The position numbers and the translations under genes are program-made. The notes under the pieces were generated by a model, which had not been told where the DNA came from, ran no database searches, and saw only the letters and a list, made by a program, of their open reading frames with translations. Positions 53,391 to 64,000 of a stretch of 64,000 bases of DNA are shown here, one piece after another. Origin of the DNA: Macrocystis pyrifera (Eukaryota > Sar > Phaeophyceae > Laminariales > Laminariaceae); NCBI GenBank assembly GCA_031763025.1, contig JASSKH010000016.1, positions 5,394,001 through 5,458,000 of the forward strand, read 5' to 3'. Positions within the stretch are counted from its first letter, which is position 1, and every line of letters starts with the position of its first letter.

Positions 53391-54434
53391 CCAACATACT
53401 TTGCTTTTAGTCCCAAGTATTGGGAGCAACTCTGAAAGACGGTTGAGGTATGAACGCACGCCACACGTAAGCGCGCCCAAACTCCGTGGCCTTCCGTAAA
53501 ACACACACAACTGGTATTCGTTCCGTGGCCTTGCGTAAAAACACACAACTTGTACTCGTATTGTATCATAGGCATAAATAGTACCAGGTAGGTCAGAAAA
53601 GGAAGGTGGATGCACTGGTACAAAGTAAGTCAAAAGTTGAAAAGAAAAAAAAAAAAACGGGGATCCTTCGAGTCGAACCTTGGCAACGAAAACACTATCA
53701 AGCGCACTTTTATCTACTCTACAGAAGTACTCACACAACTGGCGCGTTGTATCTTTTACGCAATCTAAAACACATCGCAGGGTCTCTTAGAGTAGCTTGT
53801 ACAGGTACAACTGAATGTACAGCAGTACTGCTGTAAAATGCCATGTGATATGATACGACAGCAGAATATACGCGTGCGGCGGCCAAGGAACCGTGTAGAG
53901 TACCTGCCACAGGTACCACTACTATTAACAATAACTGCTTGTACAGCAAGCAGTACTGCCGTAAAATGCCATGTGATATGATACGACAGCAGAAGATACG
54001 CGTGCTGCGACAAATGAAGCTGTACTGCTGCCCTTTCAGCTGGCTCTATAAGATATATCGGTTAGCAGTGGAGGACACACAACAGCAGTCAGTAATAGCT
54101 GAAGGTACATTTTTTGGTACACGACGCTTGTACGAACGATTTGTTGTACGAGTACTGGACTCAAGGAACGTACACGCAACAGGTACGTGCATCGGCCAAT
54201 GCTGCGATGACAACAACAAACACTGCTGAGTACTGAGAGTACAGCGCGGATCTGCCACATGCGCATAGTACGCTGCCTGCTGCTGCTGTTGGCGCACTGT
54301 GCCGAGCACAGCTGCAGCAGTGGCTATGTTGGATCACACACAGCAATTAATTAATAATACGCAGAAGAAGCAGCAGGAGGAAGAGAGGTGATGATGATAC
54401 AGCTAGGTACCTTACGTCAGCCTGAGTATGTACG

Positions 54435-55597
54435 TACAAGGCGCTTCGCTTCGCGGGCGGCCTACGCCGCCCGCTACGCTCGCTGAGGAAGGAAAACTAC
54501 ATCAAATTATGCGAAGCGGACAGAGATCCATGATTGAATATAGTTTTTTTCATGACTGATTGTAGCAGCAAACTGGCGAGTTGATAATGCCAAGAGTCCC
54601 GCCGCCATGCTTCATTCATTGAGGAGAAAACAGCTCGGACGCCACATACGCTTCGCGTCGCGGGCGGTTTTCCGCTACGCTCGCTCGCATGTCGTACGTA
54701 CGTACATACCCGAGGTATAATAGGGTGCATATTTTCTTCTTTCGATATGCTCTATGTCTGTACTCGTATGTACGAAAGATAAAGCACAGCACGGCACAGC
54801 AGCACCGCAAAAAACAATTAATATGAAACCGAAAATTTCGGAAAGAAAAAAATCCCCGTCCCCTCTTACGTAGTAATTTCCTGCCTGATTGGAACACCTT
54901 ACACCGGTCAAAAAGAAGAAAAGAAAAAAATCAAACAGCAGAGCTTCTCTCTCAGCCTCGTACGCCGCCCGCCCCTCTCGCGACCATCTCGCCACTGATT
55001 CAGTCCGGGTAAAGCTTTCCCCCCTCTCTTCCACAGTGAGCCCCGTCGCCCGCCTAGCGTGAAGCCCGGTGCTCACCGTAGACCTCGTTCGCCAGCTCGA
55101 CAATGCTGGTGGTCGCACTGCGTAGTTCTGCCCGTGAATTTCAGATTGGTCGCAAAAATAAGCACCGCTTGAATTCTATTTTGCTTATTAAAACGACCCT
55201 TATATACTCGTACATAGTATAACCGGAACCACACCAGGAGGCCAGACAGAGCCCACTCATGCTTCCCTCGTGTCTCGAGGCACACACGCGACATCTAGCC
55301 ACGAAAACGGTGACCCGCTCCTTGCAGCCCGCCCTCTACCCGCCAGCACCCGCTGACACCCGCGACGGTGCCGCGCTCGCCCGCGGAACCGTGCTCGGAG
55401 TACACGCACGAACACGAAACGAAAGAAGAAAAAAGGAAAGAAGGACTGAAAGTGCAAAAAGAAATGCAGAAAATAAAGACCCGCGGGAAAGGTCCGGCAA
55501 GTAATAAAAGGAGGCGGTTTCCAAGTGGGAGCTCTGAGAGGCTAGGGATGTACCAACCGAGCACGCTCAGAGAGTGAGAGAGTGAGATATCTGTAAG
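54435..55597 (-). mobile_element. 1.15-kb dispersed element, copy 2
   Basis: Inverse of 1090-2272. It keeps the conserved charged reading frame (minus strand, about 55075-54950), the TATATAAGG box near 55200, both GC-rich hairpins and the GCGCCTTGTA end. Indels alter the ORF's first codons. Confidence 0.6.
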
Positions 55598-58500
55598 TAG
55601 TTCTATGAAATAAAATATGGCACCTGGTGAGGCAGACTGTATACGGACGGCAGGCTCCGATGAACACAACCAGCCACAGCAATACTTATGGGTATGTCGC
55701 CCACGCACGGCGTGTGGGCGGCAGCGTTGTAACGATGGGAGCTGTGCATGTTGTCTGTTGTGTGCCTGGTGTATGTCCGGACTGTGTGCTCACAGCTCAC
55801 GAGAGCTTATGGAAGAAAACACAGCATTATTATAACTGTACGCACGTACAAAGTGAGGCCTCTCGTACTGAAACCAGGGAAATCGTCTTATCCACTCCCG
55901 CCGGAAAAAAACTTCGAGCGCCCGCCACGCGCTCCAGAGTGCACGGATCGCGCCGAGACCTCGACCAACGTGTCCGGCCGGGCTTCCCGTGTCCGAGTAC
56001 ATGGTGTTTTGCCGAAAAGTGCTCGTACCAAGAGAAAAGTTGGCAAAAGTACGAAAAATTGACAAACATACGTGTACATATACTAGTATGCAGCAGCAGG
56101 CTACTACGTAGCAGGGTATTTTAATACTCGTACGGCATGTCTCTCCATATTCGTACATATTCTCATCATGCTGTGCAGCAGCGCAAAACAATACCAGGTA
56201 CGCTGTACCGGTAGTATACACCATGAAAAACACAAAAACCTGGACAAACTGATTGCATTTTTAGTTTTTTTTTTTCTTGTTATTTCTACGTATTGAATAC
56301 CCAGAGCTCTGTTATTGTATTTGATTATTATAGTTCTCGTTTCGGTATCAAATCGTAGTACGCTCTGTCCTCCGCTTGTGTGGTACCCCTTGATGACCGT
56401 AAACGAGAACGGGTTGTCCGAGCACTCGGGTAAACCCGAACCCGAGTACTCGTTGAACCGGTTTGATTTCGTCTGAAAAACGGGCTACCAAAAAAACAGA
56501 CCCAAGATTCATTAATAGCAGGTATCAACTATGAACGGAAATATAAGGACCGTTTGGTCTTCATATTGAAATTTATGCGCTCCTTATATTTCCGTCCACA
56601 GGTGCGTACAAATGCAGGAATCGGCAGACAGAACGAGAGAGAGAGATGCGTGAAGACGGAGAGAGAGGGGCACCAGACATAGATCGTGAATGGAGTCTGT
56701 TTTCCTGACTGAGGAGCGAGGATAAATACGGGCAAATCGACGCCTCATCGCGTCTGTCGTTTTGTGTTACGGCATTGCCTCCGTCAATGATACCCAACAT
56801 CTCCCAGCTCGTGCCATCGAGAATCGAGGTTTATTAGAGGGGCTTGCTGCTTGTGTTGTTTTTTGCGCAACAAACCTGGATGCTTTTTATATTTCTTGTA
56901 CTCGTATCCTACTCGTGCGCCGACTCTGTCCGAAAATGTGAGCACTATTTTGTTATTAATACCAAGAAAACACGATCCTTACATTATCGGACAAAGTGGA
57001 ATACAACACAACAATTTCCGAAAAATTCTTGACAATTCATATATTTTCAGTTTTTTGGGCGGGAGACATACGAAAGAAGAGAGGGGTGGGGGGGCGGGCA
57101 CGTCGGTATCGGAAGGACGGATGGACGGACGGTCTGCTGCTGCTACTGCAGCTGCTTCTTCTTCTGTTACTAGTGACAGAAGCAACGATACCAGAACAAG
57201 GATGGGTCGCGCAGGTTTGCACGTGGGTCTTTGTCCGGCAGGGCGGGCATACTCCGCGACAGAAAATATACCAGTCAAACAAGACGGCAAGCTTACCTGG
57301 TTTCCATTGCTCCTCCTCCTCCTCTTCCTCCCCCTCCTCCTCCTCCTCCTCCTCCCCTCTGCCCTCTTTCCAAACGACGATCCATAATGAGGACGTCGCG
57401 AAGGGTATGACGAAGGTACCGGCTCAGTCTCTCGTCCACCCCGTTTAGAGGGTTTGCGGGTGAAAAGAGGCACACGGCCGTGCGAAGCGAAGTGTTCGGC
57501 TGCCACACGGCGGATTGAGAGAGGAGAGATTTGACGATAAAATACCCCGGGGAAAAATGAAGAATATACCCTTTCATACAAGCCTCATTATCTCCTAGCC
57601 CAAATAATCACGTTTTCCTGCACACGAGTGCTGCTCTTCCTAGCGGTCTACCAGGTAGTCAGCTGTACGAATTTCTGGAGCCAGGGGGGAAAACATATTA
57701 CCAGGCCAGCAGGAGGTTGCCTCTGTGTGTTGGTGAGTTTCGACTTCCCGTGCGCTTCACATGGGCCGGTTCGCTGCGAAGTATGCCAAGCAAGCAATTA
57801 CAAGATGAATTCTTGAGAGGTCAAGTTCCTTCTTGTGTGCACGGAAAACGACCTCGTCCCAAAAGCAAAGCACGAGCACTTTTAGACTGCCCGCTGTCCC
57901 GAACAGCAGTATTCCCTGGTGTTGCTGCTGGTGGTGGTGCTGTACACGGTCAAACCCGCCTGAGGGACTGCTGCGGGGCATGAGGAAGGCCCTCCAGCCA
58001 CTCCGGAGTGTTTGGAATCCCCCGCATTTTTTTTTAGGCGACAGCGTGCGGCGACAATGCCCCAGCTAGAGTCCTGTAGCGTTTGCTGTCCGCGGACTCT
58101 TACGTACACATCTTATTTGTGCAAGCATCACAGCGACGTACCAGGTACAGTACCAGGTACAAGCTAAAAAGCGCAGTTTTCGTGGCAAGAGCACAGATAA
58201 TGCCCCATAGGCGACGTACAGTACTTTACTGGTATACTGGTATTGCAGTAGACTACTGGTGTAATCTTCCTGTAGAGCAGCAGCATTGTTATCAACTTCC
58301 AAATTACAAATTACGAGCTGCCCCCCCCCCCCCTCTCTCTCCACGCCATGCCTCTACGTTCGTTTATTCATTTTGGTTGGAATGTTCCAGCTCATCACGG
58401 ACAGCAAGAAGCAAGCAGCAACAACCTTTTTCTTGCGCGAGTCGCTGCACAAAGCGTGGGCGCGCTGCCCCCCCCCCCCCCCCCGCCCCCGAAGCCGATC

Positions 58501-58811
58501 GCTTCCGAAGCCGCCCTCGTACATTCGAGCAAATACAAGATGTCCTAACTGCAACACCACCTTGCACCAAAACGTGGGCACTAGTTAATAGTATATTTGC
58601 AAGGTGGTGCTGCACTCAGAGGCACTGGTGACCCATGAGTATCATGCCCTCTGGTATACCAGGTAACCAGTATCCCCAGGTACATGGTATGTATGATGCC
58701 TCGTACGTACCAGGTACCAGGTATGTACCAGTATTAGAGGGAGAGTACCCTGCGTCGCCCGTGTCAACGGAGAAAATATTTTGCATCGTCAACCCTTCTA
58801 TTAATATTGAT
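55598..58811. other. No supported gene
   Basis: Short frames only. A Leu-rich stretch at about 57136-57175 ends near a GTTTGC donor and could be a signal-like exon, but there is no partner exon. C runs at 58321 and 58471, and ACCAGGTA motifs at 56193, 57648, 58139-58160 and 58656-58735. Confidence 0.35.
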
Positions 58812-58874
58812 AGGATGGAAATGCAGTCCTGTTTTGGGGACGAACTACTCAAAATAATACTCAGGAATTTTGAG

Positions 58875-58995
58875 TATTACGAGGGACCGTAGTGAACAGG
58901 ACCAAATATTGTTGGTAAAAAAAAAGGTAAATATATGGGTTTTTGTGTGTACCGTAGGTCCTCGTACCAGGTATTTAATATGGTCCCCCGTAATA
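58875..58995. mobile_element. MITE-1 copy, first of a tandem pair
   Basis: TATTACGAGGGACCGTAG to GGTCCCCCGTAATA, with an expanded AAAAAAAAGG centre and an ACCAGGTATTTAA insertion near the right end. Confidence 0.75.
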
Positions 58996-59102
58996 TTACG
59001 GGGGGCCATAGTAAACGGAACCAAATTTTGTTAGTAAAAATAGGGAAATGTATAGGTTTTTGTGTGTAACGTAGGTGCTATTTACTATGGTCCTCCGTAA
59101 TA
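58994..59102. mobile_element. MITE-1 copy, second of a tandem pair
   Basis: TATTACGGGGGGCCATAG to CCTCCGTAATA, beginning in the terminal TA of the preceding copy. Confidence 0.8.
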
Positions 59103-59140
59103 GTTTGTCCCCAAAACGGGATTGCAGTTCCAAAAGTGTT

Positions 59141-59934
59141 TTGTAGGATACATACCCCACCATACCCCAGGGTATTTTCCCGGGTATTTTCCCGGGTATT
59201 ACCCATAAAGGGACTTGTGTTAGAGCAGTAGTGATGTACGACATTCATACCCGTACCCGGATGTTCTGTAAGTTCTGTACACCCGTGGTACAATACTCGG
59301 GGTACGGGTACCGTATATGACGTACTGACTGTAGCATACCACCCTTCTCTTGGATACCACCTCATCACAGGAGACCTCGTCCGTTGACAAAAAAAACTAA
59401 ACTAAATTAACAGGCAGGTTTACCACCGCGGTACGTTAGATACCACGGCCCTGGGCCGATACGCCTTCCAAACAACGTACGGCAATTAATATCGCCCCCA
59501 GAGTCCCCCACACTAAAGTTCAAGTGATGTCTTGTCCCGTTCCGTGCCTTGTTTGTTCAGATTCGGCGTTGTTGGGCTTTTTTTGGTTTCTGTTTTATCT
59601 TTCCTTGTTTCCCTTCGCTTATTTTATCGCACGGGTTCTGCTTATCGTTGTCATACATAATGCAGGGTTAGGGGGAGAGGTATTACCGGTATCACGGCCG
59701 TTGTACCGCATGTATGAGGACAATCAATGGGAACGTAAAATATAATATCAGGTGATACGCCAACACAATGGTTGTTGCTTCACCTTGCTATCACCCCCCC
59801 CTCGTAACCGACTGGAAGCGCCAAAATGGTGCCAATCAATGTGGCTTGCGGTTTCACTCCCCTTGTTATCACCCCCTGACGCTGCCATCCATATCTGCAA
59901 GAAAACCCTCCCCAAAAGCGGTTTTTAGTAGAAT
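59141..59934. other. Simple-sequence region, no supported gene
   Basis: GGGTATTTTCCCGG and CCCGTACCCGG blocks (59150-59310), GGTACGTTAGATACCAC near 59431, and TTGCTATCACCCCC motifs (59786-59875). Confidence 0.4.
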
Positions 59935-60112
59935 GCAGTTCACCCTTCATGCGACTCGCCCAATACCTCACGGCGCTTCGCGCTTGGTGCAAGCAATGTC
60001 TTGCCTGGTCGGTGAAAACAAGACGTGCGCCGTCCGTCCCGGCATTGTAGGGATGCGAGGGTCTATGGTCATACGACTCGTACGGCCATGCATGATAATG
60101 AGTACACCCCCC
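59935..60112 (+). repeat. Type A poly(C) retroelement end, long copy
   Basis: CACCCTTCATGCGACTCGCC through GGCATTGTAGGGATGCG to AATGAGTACACCCCCCCC. Homology extends upstream to GCCATCCATATCTGCAAG near 59885. Confidence 0.8.
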
Positions 60113-60377
60113 CCCGCGCGCCTGGTAGCTAGCTGCCTGAAAGCGTCAAAATGTGCCAATTGTCGTGGCCTGCGGAATCAACCCTTGCTATCGCCCCCCT
60201 GCGGCCGGGATGGGTGTGCCGCGTGTGTCTTATATTACCCATTGTACTCCTATCACCCCCCACTATTAATAGATACCAACCCCCGGTGATGAATATTGCC
60301 AAACTCGAAAAAAAACGTGCGCGTTATCACCGGGGTACGTTAGATACCACCCCACCACAGAAAAACCACCCCCTCGT

Positions 60378-60505
60378 GCCTGGTCGGTGAAAACCTGACA
60401 TTCTCCGTCCCGGCATTGTAGGGATGCGATGGTCTATGGTCATACGACTACGGCCATGCATGAGATCGAGTACATCTCTCCTATCGAGTACACCCCCCCC
60501 CCCGT
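60378..60505 (+). repeat. Type A poly(C) retroelement end
   Basis: TGCCTGGTCGGTGAAAACC to CATGAGATCGAGTACA and a second GAGTAC followed by 11 C; C-rich sequence precedes it. Confidence 0.75.
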
Positions 60506-61249
60506 GATGTAAGAATACAGCGCGACTTAGCTATCACCCGGGGTGGTTCTCTGCGTCAAATACGGTATGCCCTTTGAAGAAAAAACGGGTGCGGGTGCGG
60601 GTACTGAATAGCACACTCGTATACGTACATACCCGGGACTTCTGTGAGTTCTGTAAGACTTCCATACCGTACCCGGAACTTCTGTGAGTTCTGTAAGGCC
60701 TCCATACCTGTAACCGGAAGTCCTGCAAGTGCAAGGTTGCGTACCCGGGGTTATTTTCCGGGTATTACCCGGTTATTTACCCGTACCGCAGTACGCCCGC
60801 GGCACAATACCCGCGGTACGGGTATGCCGTATTTAAAATGGCCGCGTGCGGGTGCGTGTGCGGGTACAACATTCGTGCACCTGCCAGGAACGTTTGTGAG
60901 TGCTCGAAGACTTTCGTACCCGTATAATACCTGGAACTACTGCTTGTAAGTTCTGTTAATACTTCGATACCCTTGCCCGGAACCCGCAGCCCTACAGAAC
61001 ACAATCTTGGAATATTAGACGCCGGGCACCTGGTATTGATTATGATGGCGAAAGCAGCAATGAAAACTGATACCAGGTACTGAATTTCGATAGCGATATT
61101 GAATATTGATGTTGAATACGTACTGAGTATTGGGCCCGTCTGCGTGACCCACGACCCTGCCTTGGGCGTGGTTGTTCTCCGTTCGCCGAAACTTTCGATG
61201 AGTGACTTTTTCCTTTGTTCCATCAAATTCCTTTCCCATTCATCTAACG
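60506..61249. other. Simple-sequence region, no supported gene
   Basis: Repeated CCGGAACTTCTGTGAGTTCT units (60620-60720), and GGGTATTACCCGG and CGGGTGCGGGTG tracts. Confidence 0.4.
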
Positions 61250-61345
61250 TCCCCGGTGGCTTGGTAGGTGGTCCGCGTGCCTGTCAAGATCAATTTCGTG
61301 GGTTCAAGTCCCACCGAGTGCATGCTCATGGGGACTTTTTCTTGC
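61250..61345 (+). repeat. tRNA-like SINE head
   Basis: TGGCTTGGTAGGTGGTCC (A-box-like), CCTGTCAAGATCA (anticodon-arm-like) and GTGGGTTCAAGTCCCACC, a perfect T-arm with B box, at normal spacing. The acceptor stem does not close, so it is probably a SINE or tRNA relic rather than a gene. Confidence 0.5.
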
Positions 61346-61825
61346 ATAAAAAATTGATAAGCGGAAAGCGCGAAAGCGTGAGTCGGCTACATTCGATGAA
61401 AATCGACGAGCAGTGGGAATGCTGAACCCTATGCGCGACAAAAAATAAAGGCACGTACCGGGGGGGAGAAGGGACGACACCTGTGACCACGGCTTGTCCA
61501 GAAGATCGTCGAGGGTAAAACCTCCTACGAGTGGGCTGGGAAGTAAAAGTGTGGATGGAAAAAAAAAAAAAAAAAAAAAAATGGTCAATTATTCCGCACG
61601 TATTAATATAATATTAATAGTATGTACGAAACATATTCCTTCTCTGCCGTCCGCTTTGCGCGAATCTCATGTTATTTGCAAGTGAGTAGTTCTCATGTCC
61701 TTTAGGCCCAAGTGAGTAGTTCTTAAATTCGACGTCAAGTGTCGAGAAAATGCACATTTCGCGTAATATAGTGTTGTACACTACCTGATACCTGGTGCCT
61801 GGTACTTTTTATGGAACCGAGCAGG

Positions 61826-61940
61826 GGGGGGGGGGGCGGTGTCAAGTAACCCCTCCGAAACATCCGAGTTGAATAATACGCGCCAAGTACCTGGTTGGAC
61901 TAGTCTTTAGCCGACGTGACGTGTCGGGAAAAAAATTACA
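61826..61940. repeat. Relic arm of the foldback element
   Basis: A G tract, then ATCCGAGTTGAATAATACGCG and CGACGTGACGTGTCGGGAAAAAAATTAC, resembling the outer arm at 50908-50990 with a 29-base insertion. Confidence 0.5.
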
Positions 61941-61985
61941 AAAAACGGTACGTACCTGTTGCCTATAAATACATCTCGTGCACCT

Positions 61986-62083
61986 TTAACCCTTTCAGCA
62001 CTGCAGGCCCGGTTTTGTGGAGAAACCACTCGAATTATAAGGAGTTTGCGCCCGAAACGGGACTGCAGTCCCTCAATAGTTAA
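61986..62083. mobile_element. MITE-2 copy with TTAA ends
   Basis: TTAA CCCTTTCAGCACTGCAGG...ACTGCAGTCCCTCAATAG TTAA with inverted internal arms. The right flank continues CCCCCG. Confidence 0.8.
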
Positions 62084-62164
62084 CCCCCGTCCCGTCCCCC
62101 ATGTAACACAAATGCGAAAATATGCTCGAGGAAAACCTCGAACCGCTATATACCGTGTACTTTA

Positions 62165-62350
62165 CCGTATACTTCGTATACCACACGGGTGACAAGATAA
62201 CACACCTCCTGGGACGATTTTTCCGAGCCTAGTTTCTCCAAAGCATGCCTTAAGGGGGACACACGCAATGAAAATGGTGGGTTTGGAAATATCTCGACGA
62301 CAAAATATTTCCATAGACGCATCGCTCGTCGTTTTGCGCCTTCCCCAAAG
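62165..62350. repeat. R3 repeat, uninterrupted copy
   Basis: CACACCTCCTGGGACGATTT, CACACGCAATGAAAATGGTGG and ATATCTCGACGACAAAATATTTCC in order. Confidence 0.6.
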
Positions 62351-63024
62351 AATCGACTCACGAAGTTCGTTGGAGAGAGAAGTCTCATTACGCGTGTTGT
62401 ACGGCATGAACATAGCTGTTCCCGCTGCGTCGCTGCGTCGTTTTGAAACCCGTTGTATTCCTGTTGCCTGGTCTACTTTTTTTTTTTTTTGCGTTGCCGT
62501 GACGGTTACACCGGACCGGTATCGCGCCGCCAGGTCTCTTAACGCCTAATTTTTTGCCGGGTTTGTGCATCGTTTGCGTTGCAGTAGCGGGGGACACCGG
62601 TATTGCGCCGCTAGCTTTCCGTGGGGAAGGAATCAACTGAAAGCCGTTACCGGCTTGACAACGGAAGGAGCGGGGCTACATCGACGGCTTGCATCAGCAG
62701 CTGCACCAGCGGCAGGAGCGGCTAGAGGCGGCTGGCGGCGACTGCTGGAGAAAGCAGCGAGGGGAGGTAACGGGGGGCGGCAGCTGGAGGGGAAGAGGGA
62801 ATGTCGGCGGACACTGCTAGCGCGGGGGATGCGGGGGACAGCATCTTCCAGCAGATACATGACAGGTAAAATTACAGGCAGTGATAGTGGATAGATATCA
62901 TACACGAAGTTTCGATAGACCAGGTTTCCTATCGGACTTCATGATAGAACGCGTTTTGCCCTCCATCCCCTGGCATCCGCGTTTTTTTTTTTAGCTGGTA
63001 CTGAACGAAACGCATTCACGCGTC
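62351..63024. other. No firm gene
   Basis: A stretch at about 62676-62765 reads YIDGLHQQLHQRQERLEAAG, coiled-coil-like, followed by GAG|GTAACG. It lacks an upstream start or good acceptor, so I do not call an exon. Confidence 0.3.
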
Positions 63025-63320
63025 GGACAGATCATCTCCAGATAGGTAAGATAGATCAGACAGATCAGATAGATCAGATAGATCAGACAGATCAAGTAGA
63101 TCAGAGAGTCCTAGCCTGCCGGTATTATGAGATGTTGCGCAGGATCTGCCTACTATGGACCAAATATTCTGAGTAAAAATAGGGAAATATAGAGGTTTTT
63201 GTGTGTGTCGTAGGTGCTATTTACCATGGTCCTCCGTAATAGAGGACAGATCCTACCTCGGAAACATGTCCTAGATCCTTGCAGCTTTTTTCAGCTCGCA
63301 TCCGGCGACATGAGGTAGAT
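63025..63320 (-). repeat. GATC-rich repeat interrupted by MITE-1
   Basis: (CAGATAGATC)n, TATGAGATGTTGCGCAGGAT, then a MITE-1 at 63150-63241, then CTCGGAAACATGTCCTAGATC and GCATCCGGCGACATGAGG. Confidence 0.65.
63150..63241. mobile_element. MITE-1 copy, left end truncated
   Basis: Starts CTACTATGGACCAAATATTC, lacking the GGGGG terminus, and ends ACCATGGTCCTCCGTAATA. Confidence 0.75.
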
Positions 63321-63688
63321 GATGGTATTGGTCAGCTTGTGGATGCTCTGTCTGAGGTGTGAAACGTTTCGACGTATCGTACGTGTATGTTAACTTAAAA
63401 CACTCGAATAGCTCGGTGTATTCTCCCCCCTCACAGCCCCTTTTCAGCCCGTAACTGCCGATCGAGAATTTTTTGTTTTCCCCGAGTTATTCAAGTTAAA
63501 AACCTTTTTTTTTTTATGTAATAAAACAAACTGAAAAATGATTTTTGGAACTCGAATCTGAATCGGGAGAGGTCAAAACCAATTGGTCAAAACTGAGCGA
63601 GATACAGCAGTCAGCTGCAGCCCTACCACACGTACTTGAAGATAAACATTATCAGATCATACGTAGCACCAAGCACGAAGTACCACCT

Positions 63689-63797
63689 ATTACGGGGGTC
63701 CATAGTTAACAGGACCTATGGTGTACATAAAAACCTAAATATTTGCCTATTTTTACTAACAAAATTTGGTCCCGTTAACTATGGACCCCCGTAGTAG
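63689..63797. mobile_element. MITE-1 copy
   Basis: TATTACGGGGGTCCATAGTT to AACTATGGACCCCCGTAGTA; intact palindrome. 63798-64000 holds CAGCTC and GTGTGAGTATG simple repeats only. Confidence 0.85.
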
Positions 63798-64000
63798 TAC
63801 GTGTAACAAGAAGGGCACAAATCACACCCCGCTCAGTTCAGCTCCCGCTCCGCTCAGCTCAGCCCAGCTCAGCTGAGATCACGGCTGTGCGTTGGTACTG
63901 CTGTGTTTGAGTGTGAGTATGTGTGGGCTTGGAAGTGTATATAGGTGGGTTCGAGTGTGAGCATGTGTAGATTTTTTTGTTTGGTTACATGCACGCTGGT

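Larger units (their letters stand above)
58812..59140. mobile_element. MITE-2 split by two tandem MITE-1 copies
   Basis: Left arm ATGCAGTCCTGTTTTGGGGAC and right arm GTCCCCAAAACGGGATTGCAG are separated by MITE-1 copies at 58875-58995 and 58994-59102 that share a TA border. Confidence 0.75.

Overview
The window is nuclear DNA of a eukaryote. The clearest evidence is a protein-kinase gene whose seven coding exons join in phase across introns of 0.8-2.5 kb, together with LINE reverse transcriptase, MITEs, tRNA-like SINE pieces, microsatellites and poly(G)/poly(C) tracts up to 95 nt. I see no bacterial operon, rRNA or CRISPR array. A stramenopile alga such as a brown alga is my best guess from general character only; no marker gene proves it.

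Layout. 1-5.0 kb: inverted-repeat transposon copies, one half of a 1.15-kb element pair, and a decayed ORF. 6.1-8.8 kb (+): a thioredoxin-fold redox gene of nucleoredoxin/tryparedoxin type (WCPPC), two firm exons and a possible signal-peptide exon. 13.1-22.7 kb (+): a proposed secreted or type I membrane protein (signal-peptide exon, Gln/His/Gly-rich exon, C-terminal membrane-helix exon); its introns hold transposons and the 95-G and 63-C tracts. 22.8-24.3 kb: a ~64-bp-period minisatellite. 24.8-28.5 kb: GATC-rich repeats and tRNA-like SINE remnants. 28.9-31.9 kb (+): a 5'-truncated LINE with an open reverse transcriptase frame.

34.0-46.8 kb (-): a LAMMER/CLK-type dual-specificity kinase. A long RGG/RS-rich N-terminal exon is followed by six kinase-domain exons carrying HTDLKPEN, DFGGATYE and EHLALMEKCVG. 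Introns are GT-AG except one apparent GC-AG. One kinase exon lacks a single nucleotide, and the N-terminal exon changes frame at homopolymers, so either the sequence has indel errors or the allele is damaged. Introns and 3' flank contain degenerate copies of the gene's own exon ends.

46.9-64 kb: simple repeats, a retroelement 3' tail, an 800-bp foldback element, the inverted partner of the 1.15-kb element, nested MITEs and poly(C)-flanked retroelement ends.

Most interesting: at least 15 truncated retroelement 3' ends, of two related types, terminate in poly(C). Several begin immediately after another C tract, suggesting a retroelement system that inserts into, or builds, G/C homopolymers. 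Two MITE families, one with TTAA ends and CCCT termini and one with TA ends, are repeatedly nested one in the other.
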